Shown here piece after piece: positions 37,481 through 49,378 of a DNA stretch of 64,000 nt. Both the position numbers and the translations under genes were made by a program. Source of the DNA: Muricea muricata (lineage: Eukaryota; Cnidaria; Anthozoa; Malacalcyonacea; Plexauridae); NCBI GenBank assembly GCA_963855995.1, contig OY979717.1:15091460-15155459 (forward strand), written 5' to 3'. The notes under the pieces are model-generated. The model worked only from the letters and a program-made list of their open reading frames with translations. It did no database searches and was not told the DNA's origin. Positions within the stretch are counted from its first letter, which is position 1. The number at the start of each line of letters is the position of its first letter.

Positions 37481-39245
37481 TTTCCTTTCATTTCATTTCA
37501 TTCTATTTTTATTAAAATACCATGGCGCCAAAAGGCGAATTGCGATATACTAAGATATAAGACTACAGTAGATAAACTATTATAAATTCAAGTTTGGCCT
37601 AGTCTATTATTACACATACTAGGGATAAAACTCCTTTTGAAACGCTCAGTGCTACATCTTGGCACCGTAAAAGTTTGATTGTTACGTAGTTCATAGTTAT
37701 GTACGTTTGCTCTGACTTTTGGAACTAGGTAATTCAAGCGTGACGTTGGTTGGCTGATCTTTTTAAAGGTCGTTCTGCATAAGGAAGAACGGCGTTCGCT
37801 CAATAACTGGAAACCAGATAATACCAGAGCTTCACTATAATGATTCTGTGAGTAGATAATTCGGAAAGCACGTTTCTGAACTTTTTCGTCCTCGTCTGAC
37901 AAGAAAGTAGGAATTAAGGTGTGCCAAACCAGAGCACAATACTCCAGTACTGAGCGCACAAGAGCCATATATACAGTTAAAAGCTGGGTAACATGTACGC
38001 CATTACGTAAGAACCCGCAAAATATGGAGTCGTTTAGAAGCTTTAGATGTAATATGCTCGATAAAAGTGTTCCATTTTAAGTTAGATTGGAGAGTACGAC
38101 CGAGAACCTTATGGCATTCAACACGATCCAGTGGTGTTCCGTCAATACGAAGAACTGGTGGAAGTTCATATGCATGGGAGAAGTTTATAATTAGTTCCTT
38201 GCGTTTGCTAGGTTTCAGTCGCATATCGTTGCTAGATGCCCAGGAATTTACTTTATCAAGTATTGATTGGCTTTCAGTACTGATGTTATCTTGAACCACT
38301 TCAGAAAACGTTAAATCATCTACGTACTTCCAGTCTGAGACTTTTGACGAAGAAACTCTAAGGTAATTCATCATTATTATAAAAAGAATTGGTCTAAGCT
38401 TGGTGCCCTGTGGAACACCAGCAGTAGTGGGGAGCCATTGTGAGACATGTACAGTTGACCCAATCTTCACAGCTTGTCGTCGACCTGTTAAAAAACTAGC
38501 GATCCAGATTATAATGGACCGTCTTACTTTCAAACTGATAAGCTTTTCAATTACGATATTGTGGTTGATTCTATCGAATGCTTTGCTAAAATCAAGAAAT
38601 CATGCTCTCAGATAGCATCCAGGATTTTCTAGATAGGTAAGCCAGTTATGAATCATGTCCAACAGGCAGTAAGTTGTTGAACTGCCTCTAAGGCTGCAAA
38701 ATTGTTGTGGGTCAATATCATTCCTGTCATCCTCAATCATCCAGCACACCACAAAGTCCTCGAGAATTTTAGATAGAATAGAGGTTAAAGAGATGTCTAA
38801 TGTCATTTTCGCTTTCGGGATTTGGAATCTTTTTAGCAGGTGTTATATACGAGTCTTTCCAAATTGCCGGGAAAACTCCTGTCGACAAGGACTTATTAAA
38901 TACACTGCGATCCACGATATTAGTTTTATAAGATATTTATGCCGTACGTATTCAAAATGAGCATTGCTATTCATTAAAACTTACGAACATCGAAACAAAG
39001 TTGTGAGAAGATCTTTACGATGTTGATATTTGATGTTGGTCACATGACTGAAAATATATGGCGCTGTTCCATATTTCAGGCGGACCACGCTATTAGTTTT
39101 GAAAATATGATAACACGATAAGACGTCGTTTTTAACTTAATTGCAAGTGGAAATGACATTCTTTAACGAAAAACAGCATAGGTAACAACAAGAGAATGTT
39201 TTGGTTAGAAAGTAAACGAACTTGGTGTCATGGTTGAAGGATTTT

Positions 39246-40762
39246 GATCCAAAAAAGTTGAGATCAAAAAAGGTTGAGTGATCCAAAAAATTTTCGCCCA
39301 ATTTCAGTTTTACCAGTGGTATCTAAAGTTTATGAGCGGTTAGTTCATAACCAACTTGCATCGTATTTTGATGAAAATAACCTGTTGTAGATTTCAGTCA
39401 GGTTTTCGAAAGAAACACTCAACAGAAACGGCGGTAACCTATTTTGCAGACCAAATTCTCATGGGTATGGATAAAGGGCTAGTGACGGGTGCCGTTTTTA
39501 TTGATCTAGCTAAGGCATTCGACACAATCGACCACGATGTCTTAATTCATAAGCTGAAACATTATGGCGTATCTGATGACAGTCTATTATGGTTTAAGGA
39601 TTATCTCTGTGCTAGGAAGCAGTTTGTAGCTATTGATTCGCATAGATCTGAAGAGTTGGATATTGCTTGTGGGGTACCGCAAGGGTCAATTCTTGGCCCG
39701 TTATTGTTTATCATTTACATCAATGATTTATCATCTTGTATGCGAAACTGCTCAGTCAGTATGTACGCAGATGATACAGCAATATACTTTGCGGCCTCGA
39801 CGGTTGACGTGGTGAATGAAAACATCAACGAAGATTTAAATTGCTTATCTGAGTGGTTGAAAGATAATAATTACCTGGTGCTGAATATCTCCAAAACCAA
39901 GTGTATTTTGTTCTGCTCACAGAGGCACGGTGAACGAAACAGAGCTCTTACCGTGAACTTTTTTGGGTCATGTATTGAAAGTGTTATCACTTTTAAGTAC
40001 TTAGGTGTAGTATTCGACAGTCATATGACGTGGAAAGATCAAGCGGATCATGTATACAAAAAGGTTGCAGTACGAGTTAATGTTTTACGGCGTATTGGAA
40101 CATTTCTAACGGAGAAAGCAGCATTACATGTTTACAACGGTATTATCCTGCCAGTGTTCGATTACTGTGACATTACCTGGAGTAGTCTTCTGAAACAAGA
40201 TGAGGATAGATTACAGCGATTGCAGCATCGTACCGCAAGAATTATAACATTGAGTGAAAGATCATCTGAGGCGATAGAAAAATTAAAATGGTCTTCATTG
40301 AACTGTAGACGCTCTTACCATAAAGCTATATTAGTTTATAAATGTCTACATTCTTTAGTCCCGAATTACTTTTCTAATTATTTTAAGAAATTTAGTAGTG
40401 TACATAGCTACAATACTAGACATAAAAATAGATTAATACTTCCCAAAGTTAAATATAATTTTGGAAAAAATACTTTTATCTTTAGTGGGGTGCAGGCTTA
40501 CAATATGCTCCCAGATTATGTGATGAATGTTGAGTCCATTCACACTTTCGCACGTCTTGTACGTACGAATTGTGTGAAATGAGCTATCTTATTGATGTGG
40601 AACTTAGAAGTGACGGAACTGATTGCGATAATATTTTGTACTAATATATTATATTTTTGTAATTTCTACATAGTATATATCTAGATACAGGGCCCCCATG
40701 GATACCAGCCTTCGTGCTGAAAGGGCCACCCTGTTTAAATAAAGTTTTTTCCATTCCATTCC
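39246..40762 (+). mobile_element. CR1/Jockey-like LINE (B), inserted in the left arm of the DNA element
   Basis: The plus-strand copy is flanked by ATTTT at 39241-39245 and 40763-40767. It starts inside the reverse transcriptase (ISVLPVVSKVYERLVHNQ) and ends with AATAAAG and CCATT repeats. The matching right arm of the host element shows the empty site GGATTTTTCAAAG, which proves the boundaries. Confidence 0.9.
39356..40582 (+). pseudogene. LINE B reverse transcriptase
   Basis: A 408-codon open frame. From about residue 12 it reads as reverse transcriptase: RFQSGFRKKHSTETAV, FIDLAKAFDTIDHDVL (first Asp), CGVPQGSILGPLLF and MYADDTAIYF (YADD active site), then the usual C-terminal FDYCDITWSSLL, LQHRTARII and FSGVQAYNMLP to a proper stop. 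The first residues are out of frame: true upstream sequence is in another frame from about 39295, so one shift lies near 39385. The endonuclease is missing through 5' truncation. The catalytic domain is otherwise undamaged, so the copy is fairly young. Confidence 0.92.
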
Positions 40763-43198
40763 ATTTTTCAAAGAATACGTGGAACGGCGAAAAAGAGGGA
40801 TTCTGGACTCCTGAAATGGATAAAAATGGGAGGTATTTGGCGTTTGAAGTAGAACTGCTCGTACATTATAATGATCAACGTTTTGAGAAAGTTTGCTTTG
40901 CCATATATCTTCAAAACTAGCAATGATGGATTCATGGCAATAATTCTAAAAGTAACTCCATTGGTGTCGTGGAATAAACGTTTGGAACTGGATTGAGGCA
41001 AAAAAATGCTTGAGAGCACAAAAAGTCGAGACAGACAAGACAGACAAGTCGAGATCAACATGATAATGCCCTAATGCTGGGAAAAGGAACTTCTGATGAA
41101 AGGTTTTAGGTACTTGCCAAAGAAGTAGTAGAACGATAATTTAGATCCGTATTATTAGCAACCAACATGTCTTCATATGTGCCTAAATGTGCAAAAGAGA
41201 CCTCTGATCCCTATTTCCGCTGTTACCAGCAGAACTCGTTTACTTTACCACTTTTTTGTTGACTCCTTAGCCTCGCCTGTCACATACCATCATTGAATAT
41301 CAATAATCTAACCCATGCATGCATTTTTCAAGCTTTATCATGCTGATTTCGTCTGCCCGTCAAAAAGACAAACTTCCGTTGTGCTCTCAAGCCTTTTTTT
41401 GCCTCAATCCAGTTCCAAACGTTTATTCCACGACACCAATGGAGTTACTTTTAGAATTATTACCAGGAGTCATTCATTGCTAGTTTTGAAGATATATGGC
41501 AAAGCAAACTTTCTCAAAATGTTGATAGACGTCGATCATGATAATTTACGAACAGTTCTCCTTCGAACGCCAAATACCTCCCATTTTTATCCATTTTAGA
41601 AGGCCAGAATCCCTCTTTTCCGCCGTTCCACGTATTCTTTGAAAAATCCTTCAACCATGACACCAAGTTTGTTTATTTTCTAACTAAAACATTCTCTTGT
41701 TGTTACCTATGCTGTTTTTGGTTAAAGAATGTCGTTTCCACTTCCAATTAAGTTAAAAACGACGTCTTATCCTGTTATCATATTTTCAAAACTAATAGCG
41801 TGGTCCGCCTGAAATATGAAACAGCGCCATATATTTTCAGTCATGTGACCAACATTAAATATCAACATCGAAAAGATCTTCCCACAACTTTGTTTTGATG
41901 TTCGTAAGTTTTAATGAATAGTAATGCCCATTTTGAACACGTACGGCATAAATATCTTATAAAACTAATATCGTGGGTCGCAGTGTATATCAGTAGAGGG
42001 TCAGCAAACTCGTACGCAAATTCCTTAACTATTCGAGCTGGGATATGATCAGGACCACTTAATTTATTATGATTTAGGTTCAATAGTTTTTTACAAACCT
42101 GATATGAGAAAATGGTAGGTGGATCATGGTGTGAATAGAGATATGAAGGAAGTGAGAAAGAGTTCAAGGTTGGAATATCGGCATTTACCGAGGTAAAAAT
42201 GTGTTTAGTGTTGAAACAATCTCACTATCAGATAGTACTTTTTCGTCTTGAGTCAGCTGGATGTCCGATGACTTTTTGCAACGTCCTGAAAGTTTGTTGA
42301 CGATGTCCCACCAACTTTTACAATCATTTTTTGATAGATTCCTGGTTTCGTCAGCGTAAAAGTTTTTCTTTCTTTTTCTGATCTCTGCCTTAACTTTATT
42401 TCTTATAGTCTTCCACAGCTGTGTATTGCCTGAAGAAAAGGCTTTTTGGCGCTTCTTTACCAGATCTTTGATGTATGGTGTTATCCACGGTTTATCAGTT
42501 TCATGAACTTTTATTTGTTTAAGAGGAAAGTACAAATCAATTGCGTTCAATACTTGCAATGTGAAATGTTCTGCCAAGGTGTCGGCGCTGAAATCAGGTT
42601 CAACGTTCGCGAACCAATCTTGCGAACTAGCCCAGCGACCAAAAGCATTGAGTGCTCCACGTGGATAACGTCATATAAGAATTTTATTATTTTTGTTTTT
42701 GCTCACTTTATTACTTCCAGTGCAGGCGGGGCGTGGTGACCACTTTACGAGATTATGGTCAGACGAGCCAAGGGTGGAAGGATTTCTGGATCGTGGTAAA
42801 ACTTATGGAAATCGGTTAAAATCAGATCTAGTATTGATCCATTCCTGGTGGGTTTGGACACGACTTGTTTAAGGTTATGTCTTGTGGTTAAAACTGATAT
42901 ATTTAATTTATTAAAGTCTCCCAAAACAAGTATGCCACGGTGAGAATATTTGTTCCAACTGGTGTCGATAGTGCATGATAGATACTCTTTAAGATCGCGC
43001 TGCTATTGCACGCCCCGATCCGGTGGGTTATAAACAACGCAGGCAGCAATACCAGATAGGGGCTTAGGAAGACAATTTGGCCTCAACCATATTCAAGTAC
43101 ACTCATATCGAGTATATTTGAGGTCACACAGACGTTTACTGTAGATAGTATTTGCAACGAATAAACAAACCAAAGTTTGCGAACATTACTGGGTTCCA

Positions 43199-44818
43199 TT
43201 ACCGAACATTCCACATGGCTTGTTTACATTTTGACAGATATTTAGCTCGCTTTCTTAGATATTTTTCGTCGATGTGGTGTTTCTGCAACTCGGGAAGTTT
43301 GGAGGGTTGGGTGTGGAGCATACTATTCGGTGTGAGCATTGGCATCTGCACATCGTCCTCTAAGTAACACAGTGGACGTCGTTCACGGCTCAATGAGCTA
43401 CATCTCAATGTCTAACACAGCTTCTTCGAGTTCGTACCACGTGAGAACACCATTTCCGATGGATTTATAGAACGAATTCTTGAATAACCCGATTAAACGT
43501 TCAAATTCCCACCATGGGGTGCGACTTAAATTGAAACGCCATTCGATCGACATGTTTGCCAATAGGCTATTAAGATTCTCGTCCTGTCTCACCAGAAGAA
43601 TCCACTTCGCAGCGGCTTTGAAGGTTTTCGCATTATCCGAGTAAGTTCATTTTGGTCTACCCCTTCTAGCGATGAATCTCTTTAAACTCATTATGAATTC
43701 TTTCGTATTAACGATCTTACGACGCCGAGATGTACGGCTCTTGCCAAACTGCAAGCATAAAGCAATAGATAAGCTTTAGCCTCTTTCTTTGTCTTGGTCC
43801 CGTATTTGATCGGTCCGGCGAAGTCCACCCCGATCGCCTCGAATGGTGTAGTGCCTTGCGTTCTCGTGGTCGGTAAGTTTCCAGGAGGCGGTGCTTGATA
43901 AGCTGTGGCTCGGAATCTTTTACATCCATGGCAATCCGATCTTATTTTCTTAACTAGGCTGAGGAGCCGTGGAACCCAGTAATGTTCGCGAACCTTGGCT
44001 ATGGTCATGGCGACTCCCCCGTGTAAGGTTGATAGATGTGCTTCACGAACTAAGCATGAGGTAAAAGGATGGAAATCTGGGAGATACACTGGGTATTCAC
44101 CGACGATTCTGCCTCTACACTCTAGGATTTCCATTCTATTCTCTTGCAGGTTTAAACGCTCTTCGTCGTCTTGGAATCGGACATCATCCTTCGCTGCCTT
44201 TTGGGCACGTCGTATCCACCATTCTCTTAGTTGTTGAACTGCACGGCTGTTAATGGGGCCGAATTTTCTTTCTCTAGTTTTACGCCTACAGTTCCTTATG
44301 AAGCAGTGTTCCCGATTACACAGAACTTTCGGTAAACTATACTTCTCAAGAAGTCCATCCAGCATGTCGTCAACAACCACTGCTGCTTTGAAAAATTCTT
44401 TAACCACTTTCGCTTCTGATTGACTGTCTGGCGTTGGTTCTAGGACGCGTTGAACTGGCCATTCGTTCGGGTTGCTTAACCATTTCGGACTCTTTTGCCA
44501 CAACCTTTTTGCGTTGACCTTTCCACCCCGACTCCCGATATCAGCGGGATTCTCCGATAACGGAACATGATGCCAAATGACGTCCCCATGCTGACGAATC
44601 TTTTCCACTCGGTTTGCAACGAATTGTCTGTAGTCTCCCTGTTCGTTTATCCAGTATAAAGCTACCGTTGAATCAAGCAAACAATGGACAGTTGCGTGAT
44701 GGTCAGTGAGCGCTTGTTGGACGTTAGTTGCTAGATTGACGGTCATGTGTCCCGACACGAGCTCTAGGCGTGGAATTGTTAAATTTTGTTTTGCAATTCG
44801 CGATTTTGAACAGATCAA
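43199..44818 (-). pseudogene. Old BEL/Pao RNase H and integrase, upper part
   Basis: The frame 44818-43691 covers RNase H ([35 protein letters not shown]), the HHCC domain ([19 protein letters not shown]) and the first integrase Asp ([11 protein letters not shown]). It continues in pieces at 43592-43398 (EWRFNLSRTPWW) and 43408-43199 (YLEDDVQMPMLTPNS). The frame is lost around the second Asp, near 43620-43690. It ends at the LINE insertion point. Confidence 0.85.
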
Positions 44819-45904
44819 TCCTTAGGTCACTCTGTGTCCTCCTGCTTAACTACTGCTTACACGACTGCGCACACACCGTTTGAACTCGCATTTCCGAATC
44901 CGTGCAGGGTCAGTTCTTGAATGGGTTGGTGGTATGGAGTCAAAGAACGGGGCATAGTATAGGTCTCGAGGCTCCCGTTCCAGTCCTTCCATTGCTTCTG
45001 TAGGGGCTCAGGTAAGCTGGTATCCCAGGAAGCTTTGCTGTCACCTGCTGAACGACAAATTAACTTTTCAATCAGGGTGGTGGGTGAAGCTAAACCAAGA
45101 GGATCGTAGACTCTCGCTAGTTTGGACAGTACGTTCCGTTTCGTTGCAGGTTCGGTATCTGGAGTAAGAGTGACGCTAATGGTGTCTTGTTCTCGGTCCC
45201 ATGGTACCCCTAAGAGTTTCCCATCGGACTGTCCGACTCCTCCTAACTGGGTTTTTGCGCAGGTTAATTCGTTTCCCTCTGTTCACGATTCTCTCTTTGG
45301 CTCTAGCTCGGGCGCATTTGAATGCCACTTATGGATTATGAAAGCTGCATCGTTAAAAATCTCGGCAACTTTCTCTTTGCGAGTCTGAGTTTCGTCGACT
45401 GTAGTCCCCCCCCGAAATAAATTCATCGACATACAGCCCTTCACGTAGCTGCTTAACTAACTTTGGATAGCGTTCTTCCATGCATTGAGGTAATGATTAA
45501 TAACTCCCCCGAGAAGGAATAGGGAACAAGTAAGTTCGAATAGGGCGGTAAAACGGTACACTTGTATACTATCCAATCCAGGTTCCTTCCAGAGGAATCG
45601 CAGTGAATCTCGATCTTCAGCCGTTATTCGTACTTGCAAGAAGGCCTTCTTTCTTGGTTAGCATTAAAGGTGCTGGTTCAATCACCCCCTCCTTCAGTTG
45701 TTCCTGTATGATGTCATTATATGCACAATACTGTCCGTTTCTCTCCAGCTTCCAGGTTCCCCTTCCATGGTAATCTGGTCTCATACCAGCCTGCCTGATC
45801 TCGACTGAGATGGTCTTCAAATTCATAATGCACAGTTTTTTGATCATTTTCATTTCTGTCCGCCAGTCCAAGTACATCCAATGCACATAACTGTTCGTAT
45901 TCAA
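44819..45904 (-). pseudogene. Old BEL/Pao reverse transcriptase, internally deleted
   Basis: Fragments in several frames: the start of the domain (45904-45617, ending LKEGVIEPAPLML), then, after a jump, VRITAEDRDSLRFLWKE and LGGVINHYLNAW (45639-45457). The part that should hold the first catalytic aspartate is missing, so an internal deletion has removed the active site. Further broken pieces run to 44819. Confidence 0.75.
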
Positions 45905-46460
45905 GGGTAGTAGACTGAGTAAGCAGGATGGGCCCTTCCCGTTCTTTCCCTGGAGACATCAGGGTCCAACCCAATAGGGTTTTCTCGGAAACTGGTTCTC
46001 CAGGCAGCCCTATCTTTTGGGCAGTGGTTGTTTTGATCTTGGAATAATCACTAGCCCCGAGCACCAAGTGAATGGGTATCTGCTTACGGGTGTCAGGATC
46101 TTCAAATTTAGCACCATGCAGATGCTTATATTTCTGTTGGAGATGGGTGTAGTTGGGGTTGCTGACCTTCATTAATTCTGGTTTGTCTACTTTAGATACT
46201 TCAAGTTCAAACTTCTTATCATGTGATTTCATGTTTGCTGAATAAATTGCTACTCGAGTGCTTGTGGAGCCTAACATAATTTCGATTCGTTTTGTTTTGA
46301 CTGCTTTAGGTTTTCTCTTCAGTGCATTTGTTAAACTGCTGGAAGCATATGAGCTACCAGCTCCTGTATCAAGCAATGCATGTGTTTTTATGCCATCTAC
46401 TTTGGCAAACAGAACAGGATAAACAACTTCATTATCCCCCGGTGTGGACTGTTGTGGCAT
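45717..46460 (-). pseudogene. Old BEL/Pao aspartic protease region
   Basis: 248 codons with the protease active site ALLDTGAGSSYAS, followed by the family segment IPIHLVLGASDY and TLLGWTLMSPG. It ends at a stop near the start of the reverse transcriptase. Confidence 0.85.
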
Positions 46461-46469
46461 TCTCAGTTT

Positions 46470-46934
46470 CTAAGTCGACTGCTTTGGGTGAATTGCAAAT
46501 TGAAGTATGGTGACGTTTATCACATAATCTACACTTTTGCATTCAGATGCTCTGTGAGTGGGCCCTGTACAGTTAAAGCAGAGTCGTTTTACAGCTAGAT
46601 ACTTCTTCCTGTCTTCAAATGTTAGAACAGTGTCACATTCAGCTGATCTATGATTTTCAGAACTACAATATACACACTTTCGATGACTTTTACTTATCTG
46701 AGATGATTTCTGCTGCGTCGAGAACTGATAGCCCGCTTGTTTTCTTTCAGGTTTCTTCTTCCCGTCATCAGGTTTCTGTGCATCAAATGGATTCCTTCGA
46801 GTCCATAGCTGCAGTGTTTCTGTCACCTGGATGTAGTTCCATTTATCCCACTCTGGGTCATTTCGCACCAAATCACCCCGTATATATGGAAGTTTGTCCA
46901 GTGTCATTGCAACTGTTCCATTGACAGCATCCAA
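46470..46934 (-). pseudogene. Old BEL/Pao zinc-knuckle region
   Basis: The frame encodes the C-terminal part of Gag with two CCHC-like knuckles, CVYCSSENHRSAEC and CFNCTGPTHRASEC. It shifts near 46500 before joining the protease frame. Confidence 0.85.
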
Positions 46935-46938
46935 TGTT

Positions 46939-47530
46939 TCAATGTCTCAAGTGACCGTACACAATATGATAGTTGCTCATAGAACTCACCAATTTTTTTG
47001 GATTTGAAGTTGGCATATGTGGAAGATCTAAAATCTCGTTGACGTATGTCTTTACAATTTCACTTTCCTTACCGAATCGCTCTTTGAGAATTGAAACTGC
47101 CCTGTTGTAACCTTCCACTGTGTAAGGTAGAGCTTCGATTGCACGCTTTGCCTTATCACATAATAGCTCTCTCAAGTATGTAAACTTTGTCACGGGTGGT
47201 ACACTCGACTTGTCAATTGTCTCCGAATACTGTCCCCAAAATCTCGGCCAATCTCCATATGATCCATCGAATGTTGTTATTGTCAATTTCGGAAGTTTCG
47301 CTTGCAGTTGCTTAACAGAAATTTCACTTGACGTCGCCGAAGATGACCCTGTTGGCTCTGATTCCAAGAGTTCAGCTTGTAGCTTTTAGCCTCGCGTAAA
47401 GTTCCATTTCAAAGTCCATCTTCTTCTGGTGATCGTTGTTTGCTCGTTTCTCTTGCGCGTCGTTTAACCACTGTTCGAGAAATTGACTTTCTCGTCGCCT
47501 TCGTTTATTTTTTCCTTGATGGCACTTTCT
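46939..47530 (-). pseudogene. Old BEL/Pao Gag
   Basis: The frame 47367-46939 contains PKLTITTFDGSYGDWPRFWG and SILKERFGKESEIVKTYVNE, the Gag domain of the family. The N-terminal helix (FLEQWLNDAQEKRANND) is readable in other frames up to about 47530. Frame breaks occur near 47365 and 46940. Confidence 0.8.
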
Positions 47531-47904
47531 TTTCCCGTTTTTAAAACCGTCTGCGTCTTGTTGTCAGCTCTTGCGAGTTGGACTAGTTACACGGGTCACG
47601 AAGTGAGCCGTGTAATAATTTCGGTCTCGTTATTTTTTCCCGTCTCCAGTCTCCTGTCTCCCGTTTCCAGTGTTTGTGACGCGTCGCGCAATATTGAATT
47701 AATAATTGGAGGTCTGAGATCGAGTGATGAGTAAATATAATATATTTAGTGTAAATATTGAATATTATACATAGCTAATATATACATAGTTTAATATTGC
47801 TTAGTTTAATAAATGTTGTGTGTAAATGAATATTGTGTGTAGGTAATAGTGTTAAAGGTTGTGTGAACGATATGGATGTCTTAAGATAATTTATTGCTTA
47901 CTAT

Positions 47905-48515
47905 CAATCTCGTAGCCAGAGCCCGCGATCCTCTGTGGAGGAATCGTGAGGCTCTGGGAAAATGCGTGTGAGAACAGGCCTTTGATTGGCTGCATGATAA
48001 TTAGTCTTACCCATTCCCCCTCAGTTCTCTCCTCATGAAAATTCGCGCGTAATTTTAATTACTCAAGAAGCAAAATGGCGGAAAAACAGAGCGAATTGAC
48101 ACCAAGGAAAAGCGTAAATCGTTACCACTAAACAATCTTTAATTTTCTATGGACAGCCACTGCCAACAATGCTTCGTATTGCTCTTCCTTTGGAACAATG
48201 TCATCATTCCCAAGAACGCGCAATCCATCATTTAAAGCGTCGTGAAATGCCTTCACTGAATCGCTCTCAATGTGATCTGACGTTTTAGTACCCGGGCAAG
48301 AGTTCTTAAAAAAACTAGGGTCGTAATTCTTTCCAGCGTCATCGTTTTCCACTCTTTGCACAGCCGCCATCTTTAACAGATAAATAGTGCGCGCTTACTT
48401 AGTGTACTGGATCCGATAGTAATGGAATGCAGTAAATTCCGTGCATTCTTTTGGGCTTTTTCCCAGAGCCTCACGATTCCTCCACAAAGGATCGCGGGCT
48501 CTGGCTACGAGATTG
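47905..48515. mobile_element. Mutator-like non-autonomous element with 9-bp duplication
   Basis: The inverted ends begin CAATCTCGTAGCCAGAGCCC; the arms are about 57 bp with one or two mismatches. The 9-bp direct repeat GCTTACTAT flanks the element at 47896-47904 and 48516-48524. A 9-bp duplication is the mark of Mutator-like elements. The 611-bp element has no transposase but carries a minus-strand frame (48370-48128). Confidence 0.88.
48128..48370 (-). CDS. Short frame inside the Mutator-like element, possible captured gene piece
   Basis: 80 codons, MAAVQRVENDDAGKNYDPSF onwards, charged and protein-like, with a stretch VPKEEQYEALLAVAVHRKLK. That end faintly recalls the region before the nucleotide-binding motif of RecQ-type helicases, but the frame stops right there, so this is a guess. 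Mutator-like elements are known to carry host gene fragments. Expression is unknown. Confidence 0.25.
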   Translation of the reverse strand: MAAVQRVENDDAGKNYDPSFFKNSCPGTKTSDHIESDSVKAFHDALNDGLRVLGNDDIVPKEEQYEALLAVAVHRKLKIV

Positions 48516-49012
48516 GCTTACTATTTGATATTAAGTAAATGAACGTTATCTCAGCTACCAAAAAAATATCTCTCGCATCTCACAGTGCCAAGGAAATCTG
48601 CATGAAACCGTTTGAAATGAAAAACTTTAGTGTGCAATATAATTTAACTTTGTTAATTGTAAAGAATATTGTTCTAATATTCAGAATCGTGATTGCATGC
48701 AGTCTCACGGCCATCGTTTGGTATATATTGCGTGGAAATGTGTGATATTATACATTAGTTTAATATCACAAAGTTTAATAAATGTTGCCTGTAAATGAGT
48801 AATTGTGTGCAGGTGATAACCTGTAAAAGATGTCTTAAGATAATATATTGCTCGTTATTTGATAAATATATCAATGTCTAAACCGTTGTTCGTTGTCTGT
48901 GCTTAAAATTTAATTGCAATTGACCAAAAATTTGAAATTTTAACCACGACAATGACTTCATTTTTTAAAATATGTAACCAACACGCAGGCTTTTTCAGCT
49001 GTTTTATATTTA

Positions 49013-49201
49013 AGAAATATAAAACATTTTCCGTGTTGATATACAGTTATATCAACACGAGTGGAAATTGGAAAAACGAGAAATTGTGTGGAAACACGAC
49101 GCCCGCAGGGCGGAGTGTTTTCACACAATTTCGAGTTTTTCCAATTTTCACGAGTGTTGATATAATTGTATATCAATACGGAAAAAATGTTTTATATTTC
49201 T
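49013..49201. repeat. Hairpin element, arms about 85 bp, GC-rich tip
   Basis: AGAAATATAAAACATTTTCC at the left pairs with the right end GGAAAAAATGTTTTATATTTCT. Further in, TTGATAT, GGAAATTGGAAAAA and TGTGTGGAAACAC also pair. The tip CACGACGCCCGCAGGGCGGAGTG is at 49095-49117. No coding sequence. Confidence 0.85.
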
Positions 49202-49378
49202 TTTATAATATAGCACGAAGAACTTTAACAGAAAAGTGGCGGGAAATTTTCCGTGTTGTTCAACACGGCTCTTAGCCAATCAGCGTTCAGAATTTACAAA
49301 TGCTATATTATAAATAGTTTTATTGAAGTTGTAAACGAACGCAATTCCGTTTGAATCTATAATTTGAGTTTGATTCTA

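Larger units (their letters stand above)
38901..41987. mobile_element. Long-inverted-repeat DNA element inserted in LINE A
   Basis: The ends TACACTGCGA and TCGCAGTGTA are the tips of inverted repeats of roughly 600 bp. The left arm (38901-39245, resumed 40763-about 41075) and the right arm (about 41325-41987) differ at scattered positions only. The core of about 250 bp has no transposase, so the element is non-autonomous. The site lies at TA within LINE A reverse transcriptase; the exact duplication is ambiguous because the tips themselves contain TA. The left arm is broken by LINE B. Confidence 0.9.
37481..43207 (-). mobile_element. CR1/Jockey-like LINE (A), inserted in the old BEL/Pao integrase
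   Basis: A 5'-truncated non-LTR element. The endonuclease C-terminus (ILVLGDFN, VSKPTRNGSILDLILTD) is read at about 43080-42680. The linker is at 42577-42185 (DKPWITPYIKDLVKKRQKAF). The reverse transcriptase start is at 42120-41990 (LNHNKLSGPDHIPARIV), resuming at 38900-38600 and 38533-38003 (AGVPQGTKLRPILF, then the YVDD-type WKYVDDLTF). The C-terminal part is at 37968-37588. The 3' tail on the minus strand ends in GAAAT-like pentamers just before the 6-bp target duplication. A DNA element (38901-41987) interrupts the reverse transcriptase. Multiple stops; inactive. Confidence 0.9.
37091..47530 (-). mobile_element. Old BEL/Pao element, degraded and split by nested insertions
   Basis: Minus-strand remains of a second BEL/Pao element, different in sequence from the one at 21168-28102. 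In order: Gag (about 47530-46939), zinc knuckles (46934-46470), protease (46460-45717), deleted reverse transcriptase (about 45904-44820), RNase H and integrase (44818-43199), and integrase C-terminus (37456-37091). The integrase is cut in two by a LINE at 37481-43207, with the 6-bp duplication ATTCCA at 37475-37480 and 43208-43213. Removing the insert makes the two halves abut. No LTRs were recognised. It is dead by many stops, shifts and a reverse transcriptase deletion. Confidence 0.9.
47741..48880. repeat. Imperfect direct duplication flanking the Mutator-like element
   Basis: A block at about 47780-47895 (TAGTTTAATATTGCTTAG..., GTGTAAATGAATATTGTG, GATGTCTTAAGATAAT) recurs at about 48755-48866 with substitutions. 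The first copy is interrupted by the element at 47905-48515. Confidence 0.6.

Noticed and set aside
37091-48880. LTRs of the old BEL/Pao element
   Set aside because: No matching pair was found on the two sides; the duplication at 47741-48880 lies on one side only and does not match the 36459-37090 region.
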